From the NCBI GenBank assembly GCA_027485855.1, contig JAIXQD010000033.1, positions 62,001-126,000 of the forward strand: a stretch of DNA of 64,000 bases. The letters are read 5' to 3'. A model generated the notes under the pieces. It saw only the letters and a program-made list of their open reading frames with translations. It made no database searches and had not been told where the DNA came from. Positions 51,569 to 60,568 of the stretch are shown in pieces; positions within the stretch are counted from its first letter, which is position 1, and each line of letters opens with the position of its first letter. The translations under genes and the position numbers were made by a program. Origin of the DNA: Rickettsiales bacterium. GTDB taxonomy: Bacteria; Pseudomonadota; Alphaproteobacteria; G027485855.

Positions 51569-52437
51569 GCAAAAAGCGTATCCGCTATTTATTCGAGGCT
51601 CTGGCGGCTTATAGCTGTTATGGGTTTTTTCGTGTTTTACCGCTTGATATTGCCTCTAACCTTGGTGGTTGGCTCGGGCGCACACTTGGCCCAAAGCTTG
51701 GCATAACCAGGCTGGCTTATCGGCATTTGCAAATAGCCCTGCCTGAGCAAGCCGAGCAACACCCACACTATGTGCAGCAAATGTGGGATAATCTTGGCAG
51801 GGTTATTGCCGAATATGCCCACCTCGATGATATCGCCGCAAAAAAACGTATCGAGTTTATCGGCTTAGAACACATCACCCCATTATTGCAGCAAGGCAAA
51901 ACCTTGATTCTTTTTTCAGGTCACTTGGGTAATTGGGAAACAACCTTGCTGGCGGCCAATATGCTTGGCTTTAATTTTGCTGGCGCCTATCGCACGCCCA
52001 ATAATCCGCTGGTGGCGCGCCTCCTCGAGAAAATTCGCCAGCGCAGTAAAATCACTTTAGTGCCAAAGGGGCGCGAAGGCAGCTTTAAACTTATTCAGCA
52101 TTTACGCCAAGGGGGCCATGCCGGTTTGCTGATAGACCAGAAAATGAATGATGGCATAACCGTACCTTTTTTTGGCCGCAATGCCAAAACAGCCGATGGC
52201 GTCGCCGTCTTGGCCGAAATGTTTAAAGCCAGCATCATTCCGGTAAGGGCCGAGCGCCTGCAAGGGGCGCATTTTCGCATTACGGCTTATGCGCCTTTGG
52301 TCATTCCTGATATTGCCGACAAGCGCCAGCGCCGCGAAGCAACGCTATTATTGGTGCATGAACATTTAGAAGCTTGGATACGTGACAAACCCGCGCAGTG
52401 GTTGTGGCTGCATCGACGCTGGCCAAATGAAGGCTAA
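51565..52437 (+). CDS. lpxL: Lipid A late acyltransferase (LpxL/HtrB family)
   Basis: This enzyme adds a secondary acyl chain to Kdo2-lipid IVA. The protein of about 290 residues has an N-terminal membrane segment and the catalytic HxxxxE motif in LFSGHLGNWETTLLAANM. The family pattern YRTPNNPLVARLLEKIRQR, LVPKGREG, GGHAGLLIDQKMNDGITVPFFGR and IRDKPAQWLWLHRRW is present. The start ATG overlaps the lpxK stop. The 3' end overlaps the convergent xseA stop by four bases. Whether it is the LpxL or the LpxM type cannot be told from sequence alone. Confidence 0.92.
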   Translation: MSKKRIRYLFEALAAYSCYGFFRVLPLDIASNLGGWLGRTLGPKLGITRLAYRHLQIALPEQAEQHPHYVQQMWDNLGRVIAEYAHLDDIAAKKRIEFIGLEHITPLLQQGKTLILFSGHLGNWETTLLAANMLGFNFAGAYRTPNNPLVARLLEKIRQRSKITLVPKGREGSFKLIQHLRQGGHAGLLIDQKMNDGITVPFFGRNAKTADGVAVLAEMFKASIIPVRAERLQGAHFRITAYAPLVIPDIADKRQRREATLLLVHEHLEAWIRDKPAQWLWLHRRWPNEG

Positions 52438-53936
52438 AATAAACTATCCTGCACAGCTTTGCGGCTGGTGCTTTTCTTGGGGCCCTCGGCAATTACGTTG
52501 GCAACGCCATCGGCAAATTGCAAAACTAATTTTTGCGCCGAAGTAACATCTGCCGCAGCCTGCACCACATCACCTTGTTGGTTGCGCACTAAAACGAACC
52601 CGCGCTTTAAAGTTTGCGTATAAGACAGGCTCTCTAATTGACTGCTGGCCACAACCAAACGAGATAATAAGGGCTGTTGCACCCGCAACCAGGCTTGCTG
52701 CAGCCGATGTTGCGATTGCTGCACCCGCTCTAAACGCACCGGCAATTGTGTTTTTGCTTGGCAAACAACTAATAATTTCTGCCCTTGGCGTAATAGTGCC
52801 TCTCGGCGGGCACTTAAAAACTCACGCGGCTGCCGTAAGCGCTGCACAACATTACTCAAGCCCTGCCCACGACGCGCAAAAAGCAAATGCCATGACTGCT
52901 TTAACTGACTACTTTTATCGTCAAGGCGCTGCATGGCATTTTCAAGCAAAGCACGCGGGCCAATTAAAGCCCCAATACTGGCCTGCAGCCGCAAGCGCTT
53001 TTCGCCACTCAGGCGCTGCCATGCCTGCATCAAACGCAATTGCTGGGCTTGCAAATATGTTAAAAGCTCTTGCCGCACTGGCACAGCTATTTCTGCCGCT
53101 GCTGTGGGCGTGGGCGCACGGCGGTCGGCAGCAAAATCAATTAATGTGGTGTCTGTCTCATGCCCCACAGCAGAAATAAGCGGAATTTCACTTGCGGCCG
53201 CAGCCCGCACCACCACTTCTTCATTAAAGGCCCAAAGATCTTCTAAGCTACCACCACCACGGGCAACAATAAGCAAATCAGGCCGAGGCACAACCCCACT
53301 GGCTGGCCCATTGGCTGGCCCATTGGCTGGTAGGGCATTAAAGCCGGCGATGGCTGCGGCAATTTGCTCTGCCGCACCACTCCCTTGTACAGCCACAGGC
53401 CATAACAAAACATGCACGGGCATACGCTCGGTCAGGCGATGCAAAATATCCCGAATAACCGCGCCCGTAGGCGATGTAATAACACCAATCACCCTTGGCA
53501 AAGTTGGCAATGCTTGCTTGCGACTATCAGCAAACAGCCCTTCGGCAGCAAGTTTCTGCCGCCGCTCTTCCAGCATTTTAAGCAAAGCGCCAACGCCGGC
53601 TAAAGCCATATTCTCGATAATCAATTGATATTGCGAACGCCCAGGATAGCTCGATATACGCCCCGTGCAAATCACTTCCAAACCCTCTTCGGGCTTGATA
53701 CCAATCTTGGCCATGACGCCACGCCAACACACGGCCTCAAGCACCGCGCCCTCATCTTTTAAGCGCAAATACAAATGACCAGAGGGCGTGTGCAGCTTTG
53801 GTTGCGAAATTTCACCCCGCACCCGAATATGACTATAACGCTCCTCAAGCGTACCCTTCACTTGCTTGGCAAGGTCAGTCACGCTGTAAACTGGCACATT
53901 ACTGCCGGGTGTTTCATCGGCCACTAATTTAGTCAT
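52434..53936 (-). CDS. xseA: Exodeoxyribonuclease VII large subunit
   Basis: XseA is the catalytic large subunit of a single-strand nuclease used in repair. The 500-residue protein has an N-terminal OB fold (YSHIRVRGEISQPKLHTPSGHLYLRLKDEGA) and then PEEGLEVICTGRISSYPGRSQYQLI. The catalytic-core segments GVITSPTGAVIRDI, LLIVARGGGSLEDLWAFNEE and PLISAVGHETDTTLIDFAADRRAPTPTAAAE follow, before a long coiled-coil half. A small 12-base tandem repeat adds a PANGPANGPASG loop just before the RGGGS motif. It overlaps tadA by four bases. The partner xseB is not in the window. Confidence 0.97.
   Translation of the reverse strand: MTKLVADETPGSNVPVYSVTDLAKQVKGTLEERYSHIRVRGEISQPKLHTPSGHLYLRLKDEGAVLEAVCWRGVMAKIGIKPEEGLEVICTGRISSYPGRSQYQLIIENMALAGVGALLKMLEERRQKLAAEGLFADSRKQALPTLPRVIGVITSPTGAVIRDILHRLTERMPVHVLLWPVAVQGSGAAEQIAAAIAGFNALPANGPANGPASGVVPRPDLLIVARGGGSLEDLWAFNEEVVVRAAAASEIPLISAVGHETDTTLIDFAADRRAPTPTAAAEIAVPVRQELLTYLQAQQLRLMQAWQRLSGEKRLRLQASIGALIGPRALLENAMQRLDDKSSQLKQSWHLLFARRGQGLSNVVQRLRQPREFLSARREALLRQGQKLLVVCQAKTQLPVRLERVQQSQHRLQQAWLRVQQPLLSRLVVASSQLESLSYTQTLKRGFVLVRNQQGDVVQAAADVTSAQKLVLQFADGVANVIAEGPKKSTSRKAVQDSLF
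53301..53330 (-). repeat. 12-base tandem repeat within xseA
   Basis: GGCTGGCCCATT occurs twice in direct succession and is followed by GGCTGG. It encodes GPANGPANGPAS in a surface loop before the RGGGSLEDLW motif. The unit is four codons, so slippage would not break the frame. Confidence 0.75.
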
Positions 53937-54376
53937 CGGCGTAATTCCTCAAAGAAAGTGCGCAGCAATTCCCGCGACTCTTGCTCATATAGGCCCCCAA
54001 ATATTTCTGGCCGATGGTGACATGTGGGCTGCTCAAACCAGCGCGGCCCATGCTCAACAGCGCCGCCCTTGGGGTCGTAAGCCGCAAAATACACGCGGCG
54101 CAAACGCGCCATGCTTATAGCGCCCGCGCACATCGCACAGGGCTCAAGGCTTACATATAAATCACACTGCGATAAATGCGCCGTGCCGAGCGTTTGCGCG
54201 GCCTGCCTTATCGCTCTTATTTCGGCATGCGCCGTGGGGTCGCCCGCTTCAACGGCATTACCCAAAGCGGCTAAAACCTCACCATTGAGAGAATTGACAA
54301 TAACAGCGCCCACAGGCACTTCGCCGGCCAATGCGGCGGCGCGGGCGATGTCTAAGGCTTGCTGCATGAAATCCAT
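53933..54376 (-). CDS. tadA: tRNA-specific adenosine deaminase
   Basis: TadA converts A34 to inosine in tRNA-Arg(ACG). The 147-residue zinc deaminase has the catalytic HAE in PTAHAEIRAIRQAAQ, the two zinc cysteines in LEPCAMCAGAISMARL, and the TadA-type FAAYDPKGGAVEHGP. Its start is 17 bases from the divergent rluB-like start. It is upstream of xseA with an ATGA-type overlap, so the two share a transcript. Confidence 0.95.
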   Translation of the reverse strand: MDFMQQALDIARAAALAGEVPVGAVIVNSLNGEVLAALGNAVEAGDPTAHAEIRAIRQAAQTLGTAHLSQCDLYVSLEPCAMCAGAISMARLRRVYFAAYDPKGGAVEHGPRWFEQPTCHHRPEIFGGLYEQESRELLRTFFEELRR

Positions 54377-54393
54377 TGGTTTATTGTAGCCTT

Positions 54394-55230
54394 ATGTCAA
54401 AGCAGCGCCAAGCCCCAGAGAATCTCCCAAAAACTGAGAAGCTCACTAAAACTGAGAATCACACCAAAACACAGCCCGCAGCTGCCACCGATGCGGGTCG
54501 TGAGCGTATCGCCAAGGTTATGGCCAGAGCGGGTCTTTGCTCGCGCCGCGATGCCGAGATCTGGATTGCCGATGGCCGTGTCACCCTCAATGGCGAAATA
54601 CTCAAAACGCCTGCTTGCACCGTCACCCATGCCGATAAGATCCTCGTCGATGGTCGGCCCCTGCCCAGGGCTGAACCCGCCAGATTATGGCGCTATCATA
54701 AGCCCGAAGGGCTGGTCACCACCGCCCGCGACGAAAAAAACCGCCCCACCGTTTTTTCTGCCTTACCTGCCGATATGCCGCGTGTGGTATCTGTGGGGCG
54801 GCTTGATCTTAATAGCGAAGGGCTCTTGTTGCTCACCAATGATGGCGGGCTTGCGCGGCAATTAGAGCTGCCCAGCACTGGCTGGCTGCGCTGTTATCGC
54901 GTGCGCGCCTTTGGTTGGATTTACCCAGAGCAGCTTTATAATCTCAAAGACGGCATCACCATTGGTGGCGTGCGCTATGGCCCAATTGATGCGCAGCTCG
55001 AGCAGCAAAAAGGCGATAATTGCTGGATACAAATGGGCCTGCGCGAAGGCAAAAATCGCGAGGTGCGCAAAGTGCTGGCCGCTTTAGGCTTGCAGGTAAA
55101 CCGCCTCATCCGCACGGCCTATGGGCCGCTTCAACTCGGCAAACTCAAAGAAGGCGAGATTGACGAAGTGCCGCGTCGGGCGGTGGCTGAAATTATGCAC
55201 AGCCTAGCAAACGCCGCCGAGGCCAAATGA
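54394..55230 (+). CDS. 23S rRNA pseudouridine synthase, RluB/RsuA family
   Basis: The approximately 278-residue enzyme isomerises a uridine in large-subunit rRNA. A short Lys/Thr-rich N-terminus leads into an S4 RNA-binding domain (ERIAKVMARAGLCSRRDAEI, DGRVTLNG). The catalytic domain has the active aspartate in SVGRLDLNSEGLLLLTNDG and then GLREGKNREVRKVLAALGLQVNRLIRTAYGP. These are RsuA-family features, and the S4 and tail match RluB more than RluE. The ATG at 54394 is chosen over a TTG at 54376. It overlaps rsmD by four bases, so the two rRNA modification genes are coupled. Confidence 0.92.
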   Translation: MSKQRQAPENLPKTEKLTKTENHTKTQPAAATDAGRERIAKVMARAGLCSRRDAEIWIADGRVTLNGEILKTPACTVTHADKILVDGRPLPRAEPARLWRYHKPEGLVTTARDEKNRPTVFSALPADMPRVVSVGRLDLNSEGLLLLTNDGGLARQLELPSTGWLRCYRVRAFGWIYPEQLYNLKDGITIGGVRYGPIDAQLEQQKGDNCWIQMGLREGKNREVRKVLAALGLQVNRLIRTAYGPLQLGKLKEGEIDEVPRRAVAEIMHSLANAAEAK

Positions 55231-55790
55231 CGCTACGCCTTATCGCCGGCCAATGGCGCGGGCGTAAATTACAAACCCCTGAAGGCCTCACCACACGGCC
55301 AACGGCAGAAAAAACCAGAGCGGCAATTTTCAATGTGCTTCAGCATGCGCCATGGGCTAAACCCGTCACCGACAAAATTATTCTCGATTTATGCTGCGGC
55401 AGCGGCGCCTTAGGGCTTGAAGCACTTTCACGTGGCGCCCAACAGGCATTTTTTATTGATAATGACCGTGCCGCACTTTTTTGCCTTAAAGAGAACATCA
55501 CCAAACTAGTGGCAAATGCCACAACACTGTGCGCTGATGCAGCGGCCTTACCTAAAGCGCCCCTGCCCTGCGACATTATATTTTTTGACCCCCCCTACCA
55601 AGCCGGCCTCTACGACACGGCCTTAGGGCAATTACAGCAGCAAGGCTGGCTGGCGCATAACTCATTACTGGTGGTCGAACATCAACGCGCCCCTAAACCA
55701 AACATACCATCACAATTTAAGCAGCTGGCCATTTACGATTATGGCAAAAGCAGCATTAGCTATTTAACGCCGAGCAAAGAGGCTTTCTAA
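55227..55790 (+). CDS. rsmD: 16S rRNA (guanine(966)-N(2))-methyltransferase
   Basis: RsmD methylates G966 of 16S rRNA using SAM. The 187-residue protein begins LRLIAGQWRGRKLQTPEG, then RPTAEKTRAAIFNVLQH. Motif I is ILDLCCGSGALGLEALSRGA, the acidic loop is FFIDNDRAALFCLKENI, and the catalytic motif IV is IIFFDPPYQAG. It overlaps the rluB-like gene by ATGA at its start and the convergent mutL by 27 bases at its end. Confidence 0.95.
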   Translation: MTLRLIAGQWRGRKLQTPEGLTTRPTAEKTRAAIFNVLQHAPWAKPVTDKIILDLCCGSGALGLEALSRGAQQAFFIDNDRAALFCLKENITKLVANATTLCADAAALPKAPLPCDIIFFDPPYQAGLYDTALGQLQQQGWLAHNSLLVVEHQRAPKPNIPSQFKQLAIYDYGKSSISYLTPSKEAF

Positions 55791-57566
55791 AGCATTGAGC
55801 GGCAGCTCAATAAAGGTTGGCCGACCATGATTACATTGCCCCGCACCGGGTGTTTGCTCAATTTGCCGCAACAAGGCATTCATCTCGGCCAAATTCATTT
55901 CTCGCCCGGCTCTCACCGAGCCATGGCAAGCGCTGGTGGCACAAACCTGCAAAATACGCTCGTGTAAAATGCTTTGCGCTTCATGCTGGGCTAATTGGCT
56001 GGCAATATCGCGCACCAAATCTTTAATTGATATTTTTGCCAGTAGGGCCGGCACTTCTCGCACCAATACGGCTTTATCGCCAAAGCTCTCAAGACTTAAA
56101 CCAAGGTGTGATAAATGCTCGGCCTCTGCCAAAAGGCGCGCCACCGATGCAGCATCTAGCTCTATCACTTCGGGCAACAACAAAGCTTGTGTGAGCGGGC
56201 TTTTATTGTGCAAATTTTGCTTGAGCTGTTCATAAACAATGCGCTCATGCGCGGCATGCTGATCAACCAAAACCAAGCCTTTGGCTGTTTGTGCCACAAT
56301 ATAAGTATGATGAATTTGTGCCACAGCCGCACCCAGCGGGTAGTGCTGCGCCGTCATATCGGCATTTTCTTGACGGGCTTGTGGCGCTGCAAAATTGGCG
56401 TCGGCAAAGCTAGGGCCTTCACTTGCAAAATTATTGTGACCTACAAAACTACGCTCGGCTGCCGTTAAAGACAGAGTCTGACCTTGCCCAGTGTAAGCTT
56501 GCAGTGGCCGCCATTGCTTTATGCTGGCCGCCGTTAAAGACTGATCACTCTGCAAATGCTGGCTGCGAATAGTGTGACTAATGCCACCCACCAAGAGGCT
56601 ACGCACTTTGGCAGCATCGGTGAAGCGCACTTCACTTTTTGCCGGATGCACATTGACATCAACCTCATCTAAAGGCACCGTTAAAAACAGCGCCAATTGC
56701 GGATGACGCCCATAAGGCAACTGATCGCCATAACCGGCGCGCACCGCAGCCAGCAACAGCCGGTCACGCACCGGGCGGCCATTGACAAATAAATATTGCT
56801 CAGCCGCAGTCGCACGATGATCTGTGGGCACACTCACCCACCCGGCTAAACGCAAATTATCGCGCTCAACATTCAGCGGCAGGGCGTTGCGGGCAAATTC
56901 TGCGCCCATCACCGCCGCAAGGCGCTGCAAGCCATCACCCGCGGCATAGTGCAATTGCCGCCCACCTTCTTCAACTGTGCGAAAAGCCACAGCGGGGTTG
57001 GCCAAAGCCAAACGCTCAACCACATCCCATATATGCGCCGATTCAGTTCTGGCGGTTTTCATAAACTTTAGCCGCGCGGGCGTGGCAAAAAACAAATCGC
57101 GCACATCAACCCTGGTGCCAAACGGCAAAGAGGCTGGCTGAACGGGCTGCGCCACACCGCCTTCAACATTAACCTGCCAAGCCTCAGACGCGCCCGCCTT
57201 GCGGCTGGTAAGGGTCAGACGACTAACCGAAGCAATGGAGGGGAGCGCCTCGCCTCGAAAGCCAAAAGAGCGAATGGCCGATAAATCATCATCGGTCAAT
57301 TTTGAGGTTGCATGCCGCTCTATAGCCAGCTGCAATTCGCTGGCGTCCATACCATAGCCATTATCGATTACGCTCAACGCGGCAAGACCGCCATTGCGAA
57401 AACGCACTTCAATTTCAGTGGCACCAGCATCAAGCGCATTCTCGATAAGCTCTTTAGCGCATGCGGCGGGGCGCTCAACCACCTCACCGGCAGCAATCTG
57501 ATTAATCAGAGTGTTAGGCAAGCGGCGAATAACAGGAGCGGCAGATTTTACCAAGGGCGCAATCAT
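55764..57566 (-). CDS. mutL: DNA mismatch repair protein MutL
   Basis: The 600-residue GHKL ATPase is the matchmaker of mismatch repair. N-terminal motifs are AGEVVERPAACAKELIENALDAGA, SVIDNGYGM, SFGFRGEALPSIASV and PFGTRVDVRDLFFATPARLKF. The C-terminal part contains DQHAAHERIVYE, which fits the metal-binding endonuclease motif DQHA(x)2E(x)4E. It also contains ACHGSVRAG and CNHGRPT near the end. This MutL should therefore nick DNA itself, as expected without MutH. It converges with rsmD, with 27 bases shared. Confidence 0.97.
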   Translation of the reverse strand: MIAPLVKSAAPVIRRLPNTLINQIAAGEVVERPAACAKELIENALDAGATEIEVRFRNGGLAALSVIDNGYGMDASELQLAIERHATSKLTDDDLSAIRSFGFRGEALPSIASVSRLTLTSRKAGASEAWQVNVEGGVAQPVQPASLPFGTRVDVRDLFFATPARLKFMKTARTESAHIWDVVERLALANPAVAFRTVEEGGRQLHYAAGDGLQRLAAVMGAEFARNALPLNVERDNLRLAGWVSVPTDHRATAAEQYLFVNGRPVRDRLLLAAVRAGYGDQLPYGRHPQLALFLTVPLDEVDVNVHPAKSEVRFTDAAKVRSLLVGGISHTIRSQHLQSDQSLTAASIKQWRPLQAYTGQGQTLSLTAAERSFVGHNNFASEGPSFADANFAAPQARQENADMTAQHYPLGAAVAQIHHTYIVAQTAKGLVLVDQHAAHERIVYEQLKQNLHNKSPLTQALLLPEVIELDAASVARLLAEAEHLSHLGLSLESFGDKAVLVREVPALLAKISIKDLVRDIASQLAQHEAQSILHERILQVCATSACHGSVRAGREMNLAEMNALLRQIEQTPGAGQCNHGRPTFIELPLNALESLFARR

Positions 57567-57626
57567 GGCTTAAAAAAGCACAGCCAGCCCTAAACGTCCA
57601 GCAACAAAATGGCCAATTGATAGCGC

Positions 57627-58913
57627 TTAGCCTATTTCCCAATTATCTTTGGCGGGCTCATCGCCGGGGCGCAAACCATCATCGAATAGCGCATTGGTTA
57701 AAATTGCATCGCGCAGATCGGCATTGCTTAAAACACACTCACGCAGATCGGCAAAAGCCAAATCGGCGCCAACCAAATTGCACTCACGCAAATCGGCGCC
57801 ACGCAAATTAGCATAACGCAATTTTGCCTCGCTTAAATCGCAACGCATTTTATGGCCCGACGGCAAAAGCAATGGTGACAAATTCGCTTTAAGCAACTGC
57901 GCATTGCCAAGCTTAACTTGCTTTAGCTGTGCGCCACGAATATCGGCACCACTCAATTGCGCATAGCGCAAATCGGCACCAACAAGGTCACAAGCCTGCA
58001 ATTGCGCCTCGGTTAGATCAAGGCCATAAAGCGTAGCCTCGCTCGCACGCAGCATGGTTAAACAAGCGCCACGCAAATTTTGCGTACCGCGCAAATCAAA
58101 GCGGCGCAAATCTAGCCTGCGCCCCTTTGCGCCGCCACTGGCAACCCAATCAGCATGGGCTTGCAGCAATTCTGTAAAAGGCGCCGATAATTCATTTAAG
58201 GTTGGTCCCACGGCTGTTGCAGTCAGCGTGTCGGCAAGATTACTGCCTTCAGTGTCTGCCAGTGCCAAATTACAATTTGTGAGAATAGCGCCCGTTAAAT
58301 TAGCCGTACGTAAATCGGCCATCGACAAATCAGCACTTTCAAGATTGGCACCCTTAAAACTAGCACCGCGTAAATTAGCCCGCACTAATTTGCAGCCACG
58401 CAAATTTGCGTCCGAAAAATCTGTGTTCACCGCCGCCACGCCCGAGAGGCGCGCATCAACAAGGTTAGCCCCCGATAAGTCAGCACCACCAGCATCTGAG
58501 GGCAGCGTCTCTATCGTCAGCATGGTGAGGTCGCCACTTTTGCGGTTATGCTCGGCAATTGAGCCCTCACGCAAATCCGCGCTGGTGAGGTCGGCATTAG
58601 CGAGCGTGGCACCACGCAAACAAGCACCACGCATATCGGCGCGCACCAAACTGGCATTGCTCATATTGGCTCTGCGCAAATCTGTGCCAAAGAAAACGGC
58701 GTAATCTAATTTGCAGCCTTCAAGCTCTGCGCCCAATAGTGACGCACCGGTAAAATCGGCATGAGCCAGATCGCGGTTCGATAACTTACAGCCCGACAAA
58801 TCATGGTGAGTAAAATTAGCCCGCGCCCCACCTAAGCGCGCATTACGAAACAGCGCATGCTTCTTGAGCATTTCCTCAATTTGTTGTGGGGATGGACGAA
58901 TAAGTTGGCGCAT
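57627..58913 (-). CDS. Pentapeptide-repeat protein
   Basis: The 428-residue protein is built almost wholly of A(D/N)LxX-type pentapeptides, for example GADLSGANLVDARLSG and RGADLRECNLVGADLAFADL. It should fold as a right-handed quadrilateral beta-helix. The repeats are broken at about 117-142, 228-268 and 346-357. The N-terminus (EEMLKKHALF ... GGARANF) and the middle (LLQAHADWVASGGAKGRRLDL) share an HxxW/F ... GG ... R pattern. This suggests two copies of one module with a helical cap. There is no signal peptide. It lies between pgi and mutL, where alphaproteobacteria often keep such a gene as I recall it. The function is unknown. Confidence 0.85.
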   Translation of the reverse strand: MRQLIRPSPQQIEEMLKKHALFRNARLGGARANFTHHDLSGCKLSNRDLAHADFTGASLLGAELEGCKLDYAVFFGTDLRRANMSNASLVRADMRGACLRGATLANADLTSADLREGSIAEHNRKSGDLTMLTIETLPSDAGGADLSGANLVDARLSGVAAVNTDFSDANLRGCKLVRANLRGASFKGANLESADLSMADLRTANLTGAILTNCNLALADTEGSNLADTLTATAVGPTLNELSAPFTELLQAHADWVASGGAKGRRLDLRRFDLRGTQNLRGACLTMLRASEATLYGLDLTEAQLQACDLVGADLRYAQLSGADIRGAQLKQVKLGNAQLLKANLSPLLLPSGHKMRCDLSEAKLRYANLRGADLRECNLVGADLAFADLRECVLSNADLRDAILTNALFDDGLRPGDEPAKDNWEIG

Positions 58914-58987
58914 GCGCTTTCGTATTTTTGAATATGGGCGGAATCACACTATCGCCAAAGCCTACCCGAATAGCAGTTAAAACGCTG

Positions 58988-60568
58988 TTAATACAAAGAA
59001 ATATGCCTTAACAGCTGCTGCGTCGAGGCGTCATGTGTTGATTTTTCGCCATTTGCCAGCTCTTGCAAAATTGGCCGCGCCAATATTTTACCCAGCTCCA
59101 CGCCCCACTGGTCAAAACTATTTATGCGCCATAAGGCACCCTGAACAAATACCTTGTGTTCATAAAGTGCTATAAGCGCGCCCAAATGGGCCGCATCAAG
59201 CCGTGGCAGCAAAATTGTGTTACTGGGCCGATTGCCGGCGCAATATTGAGCCGCGCTCACGCCCGCGCCCATCCTGCCTTGCAGCAAGGCCTCACTTTGT
59301 GCCACGCCATGCGCCAGCAAAACCTGCTTATGCTCCTTAGCGTTAAAATCATCGGCGATTGTTAAAATAAAATCTGCTGGCACAATTTGCGTGCCCTGAT
59401 GCAGCAACTGATAAAATGCATGCTGCCCATTTGTGCCCGCGCTGCCAAATAAAACCGGCGCTGTTGTATAATCAACCGCATGACCGGTGCGATCAACGCT
59501 TTTGCCGTTACTTTCCATTTCAAGTTGCTGCAAAAAATCGGGCAGCAAATTTAGCCTTTGATCATAAGGCAATATCGCTTGGCAGGCATGGCCACAAAAA
59601 TTACTATTCCATAGGCCAAGTAGGGCTAAGGCTACCGGCATGTTTTGCGCCAAGGGCGCGTCAACAAAATGCTGGTCTAAAGCAGCAGCACCGGCCAAAA
59701 AATCCTGCCATATGTTGGGCGGTAAGCCGCATTGTGCCGCTAAGCCCACAGCGCCCCACAGGCTAAAGCGGCCACCCACCCAATCCCAAAAACCAAAAAC
59801 ACTCGTGCTCGGAATGCCAAATGCCGCCACCGCCTCAAGATTAGTCGAGACCGCCACCATATGTTGCGCTATGGCATTTTTACCTAAGGCGTTCAGCAGC
59901 CAATCTTTGGCGGTGCTGGCATTGAGCATGGTTTCTTGTGTGGTGAAAGTTTTAGAGACTATTATTATTAAAGTGGTTGCCGGCTCGCATTTTGCCAAAA
60001 CTGAAAGCAAATCAGCAGCATCAACATTGGCAACAAAATGCACTTGTGGCAGGTTTTTAGCAGTATGTTGGAGAGCCTTATAAACCAAACGTGGCCCCAA
60101 ATCAGAGCCACCAATGCCAATATTAATGACATTTTTAATGGGCTGGCCGGTTGCCCCAAGCCAGGCACCGCTCTGTAGCTTTGCCACAAAATCTGCGCAA
60201 GCGCGCCGCACATGCAACACATCCGGCATAACATTTTTACCTGAAACTGAAAAGCTTGCATCAGCGGGGGCACGCAAGGCCATATGCATAACAGCCCTAT
60301 TCTCGCTGTTATTAATAGGCTCGCCCTGCCACAAAGCAGCGCGCTGACCTTCAATATTTTCTTGCTCTGCCAAGGCCAAGAGCAAATCATAGGTTTGCAG
60401 GCGCAATCTTTGCTTGCTGCCATCCAACAACAAGCCGGCTGCTTGCCATGTGAGGCGCGATAGGCGCTGAGGCTCACTCGCAAAGTCCGCAAATGTATTG
60501 AAGTTTTGCAATGCTTGGCGCTCTGCTTGCAATGCACGCCAAGCAGGCGATTGGGTCAGTTCGCTCAT
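58988..60568 (-). CDS. pgi: Glucose-6-phosphate isomerase
   Basis: Pgi interconverts glucose-6-phosphate and fructose-6-phosphate. The 526-residue protein has NIGIGGSDLGPRLVYKAL, IIVSKTFTTQETMLNA, FGFWDWVGGRFSLWGAVGL, QQLEMESNGKSVDR, GTNGQHAFYQLLHQGTQIVP (base Glu/His region) and the C-terminal lysine region QWGVELGKILA. The length is typical. Its start overlaps the stop of the upstream M16 protein by four bases. Confidence 0.97.
   Translation of the reverse strand: MSELTQSPAWRALQAERQALQNFNTFADFASEPQRLSRLTWQAAGLLLDGSKQRLRLQTYDLLLALAEQENIEGQRAALWQGEPINNSENRAVMHMALRAPADASFSVSGKNVMPDVLHVRRACADFVAKLQSGAWLGATGQPIKNVINIGIGGSDLGPRLVYKALQHTAKNLPQVHFVANVDAADLLSVLAKCEPATTLIIIVSKTFTTQETMLNASTAKDWLLNALGKNAIAQHMVAVSTNLEAVAAFGIPSTSVFGFWDWVGGRFSLWGAVGLAAQCGLPPNIWQDFLAGAAALDQHFVDAPLAQNMPVALALLGLWNSNFCGHACQAILPYDQRLNLLPDFLQQLEMESNGKSVDRTGHAVDYTTAPVLFGSAGTNGQHAFYQLLHQGTQIVPADFILTIADDFNAKEHKQVLLAHGVAQSEALLQGRMGAGVSAAQYCAGNRPSNTILLPRLDAAHLGALIALYEHKVFVQGALWRINSFDQWGVELGKILARPILQELANGEKSTHDASTQQLLRHISLY

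Noticed and set aside
58054..58704. A 216-codon plus-strand frame with regular Lys/Ser/Ala pattern
   Set aside because: The regularity comes from the pentapeptide-repeat gene on the other strand.
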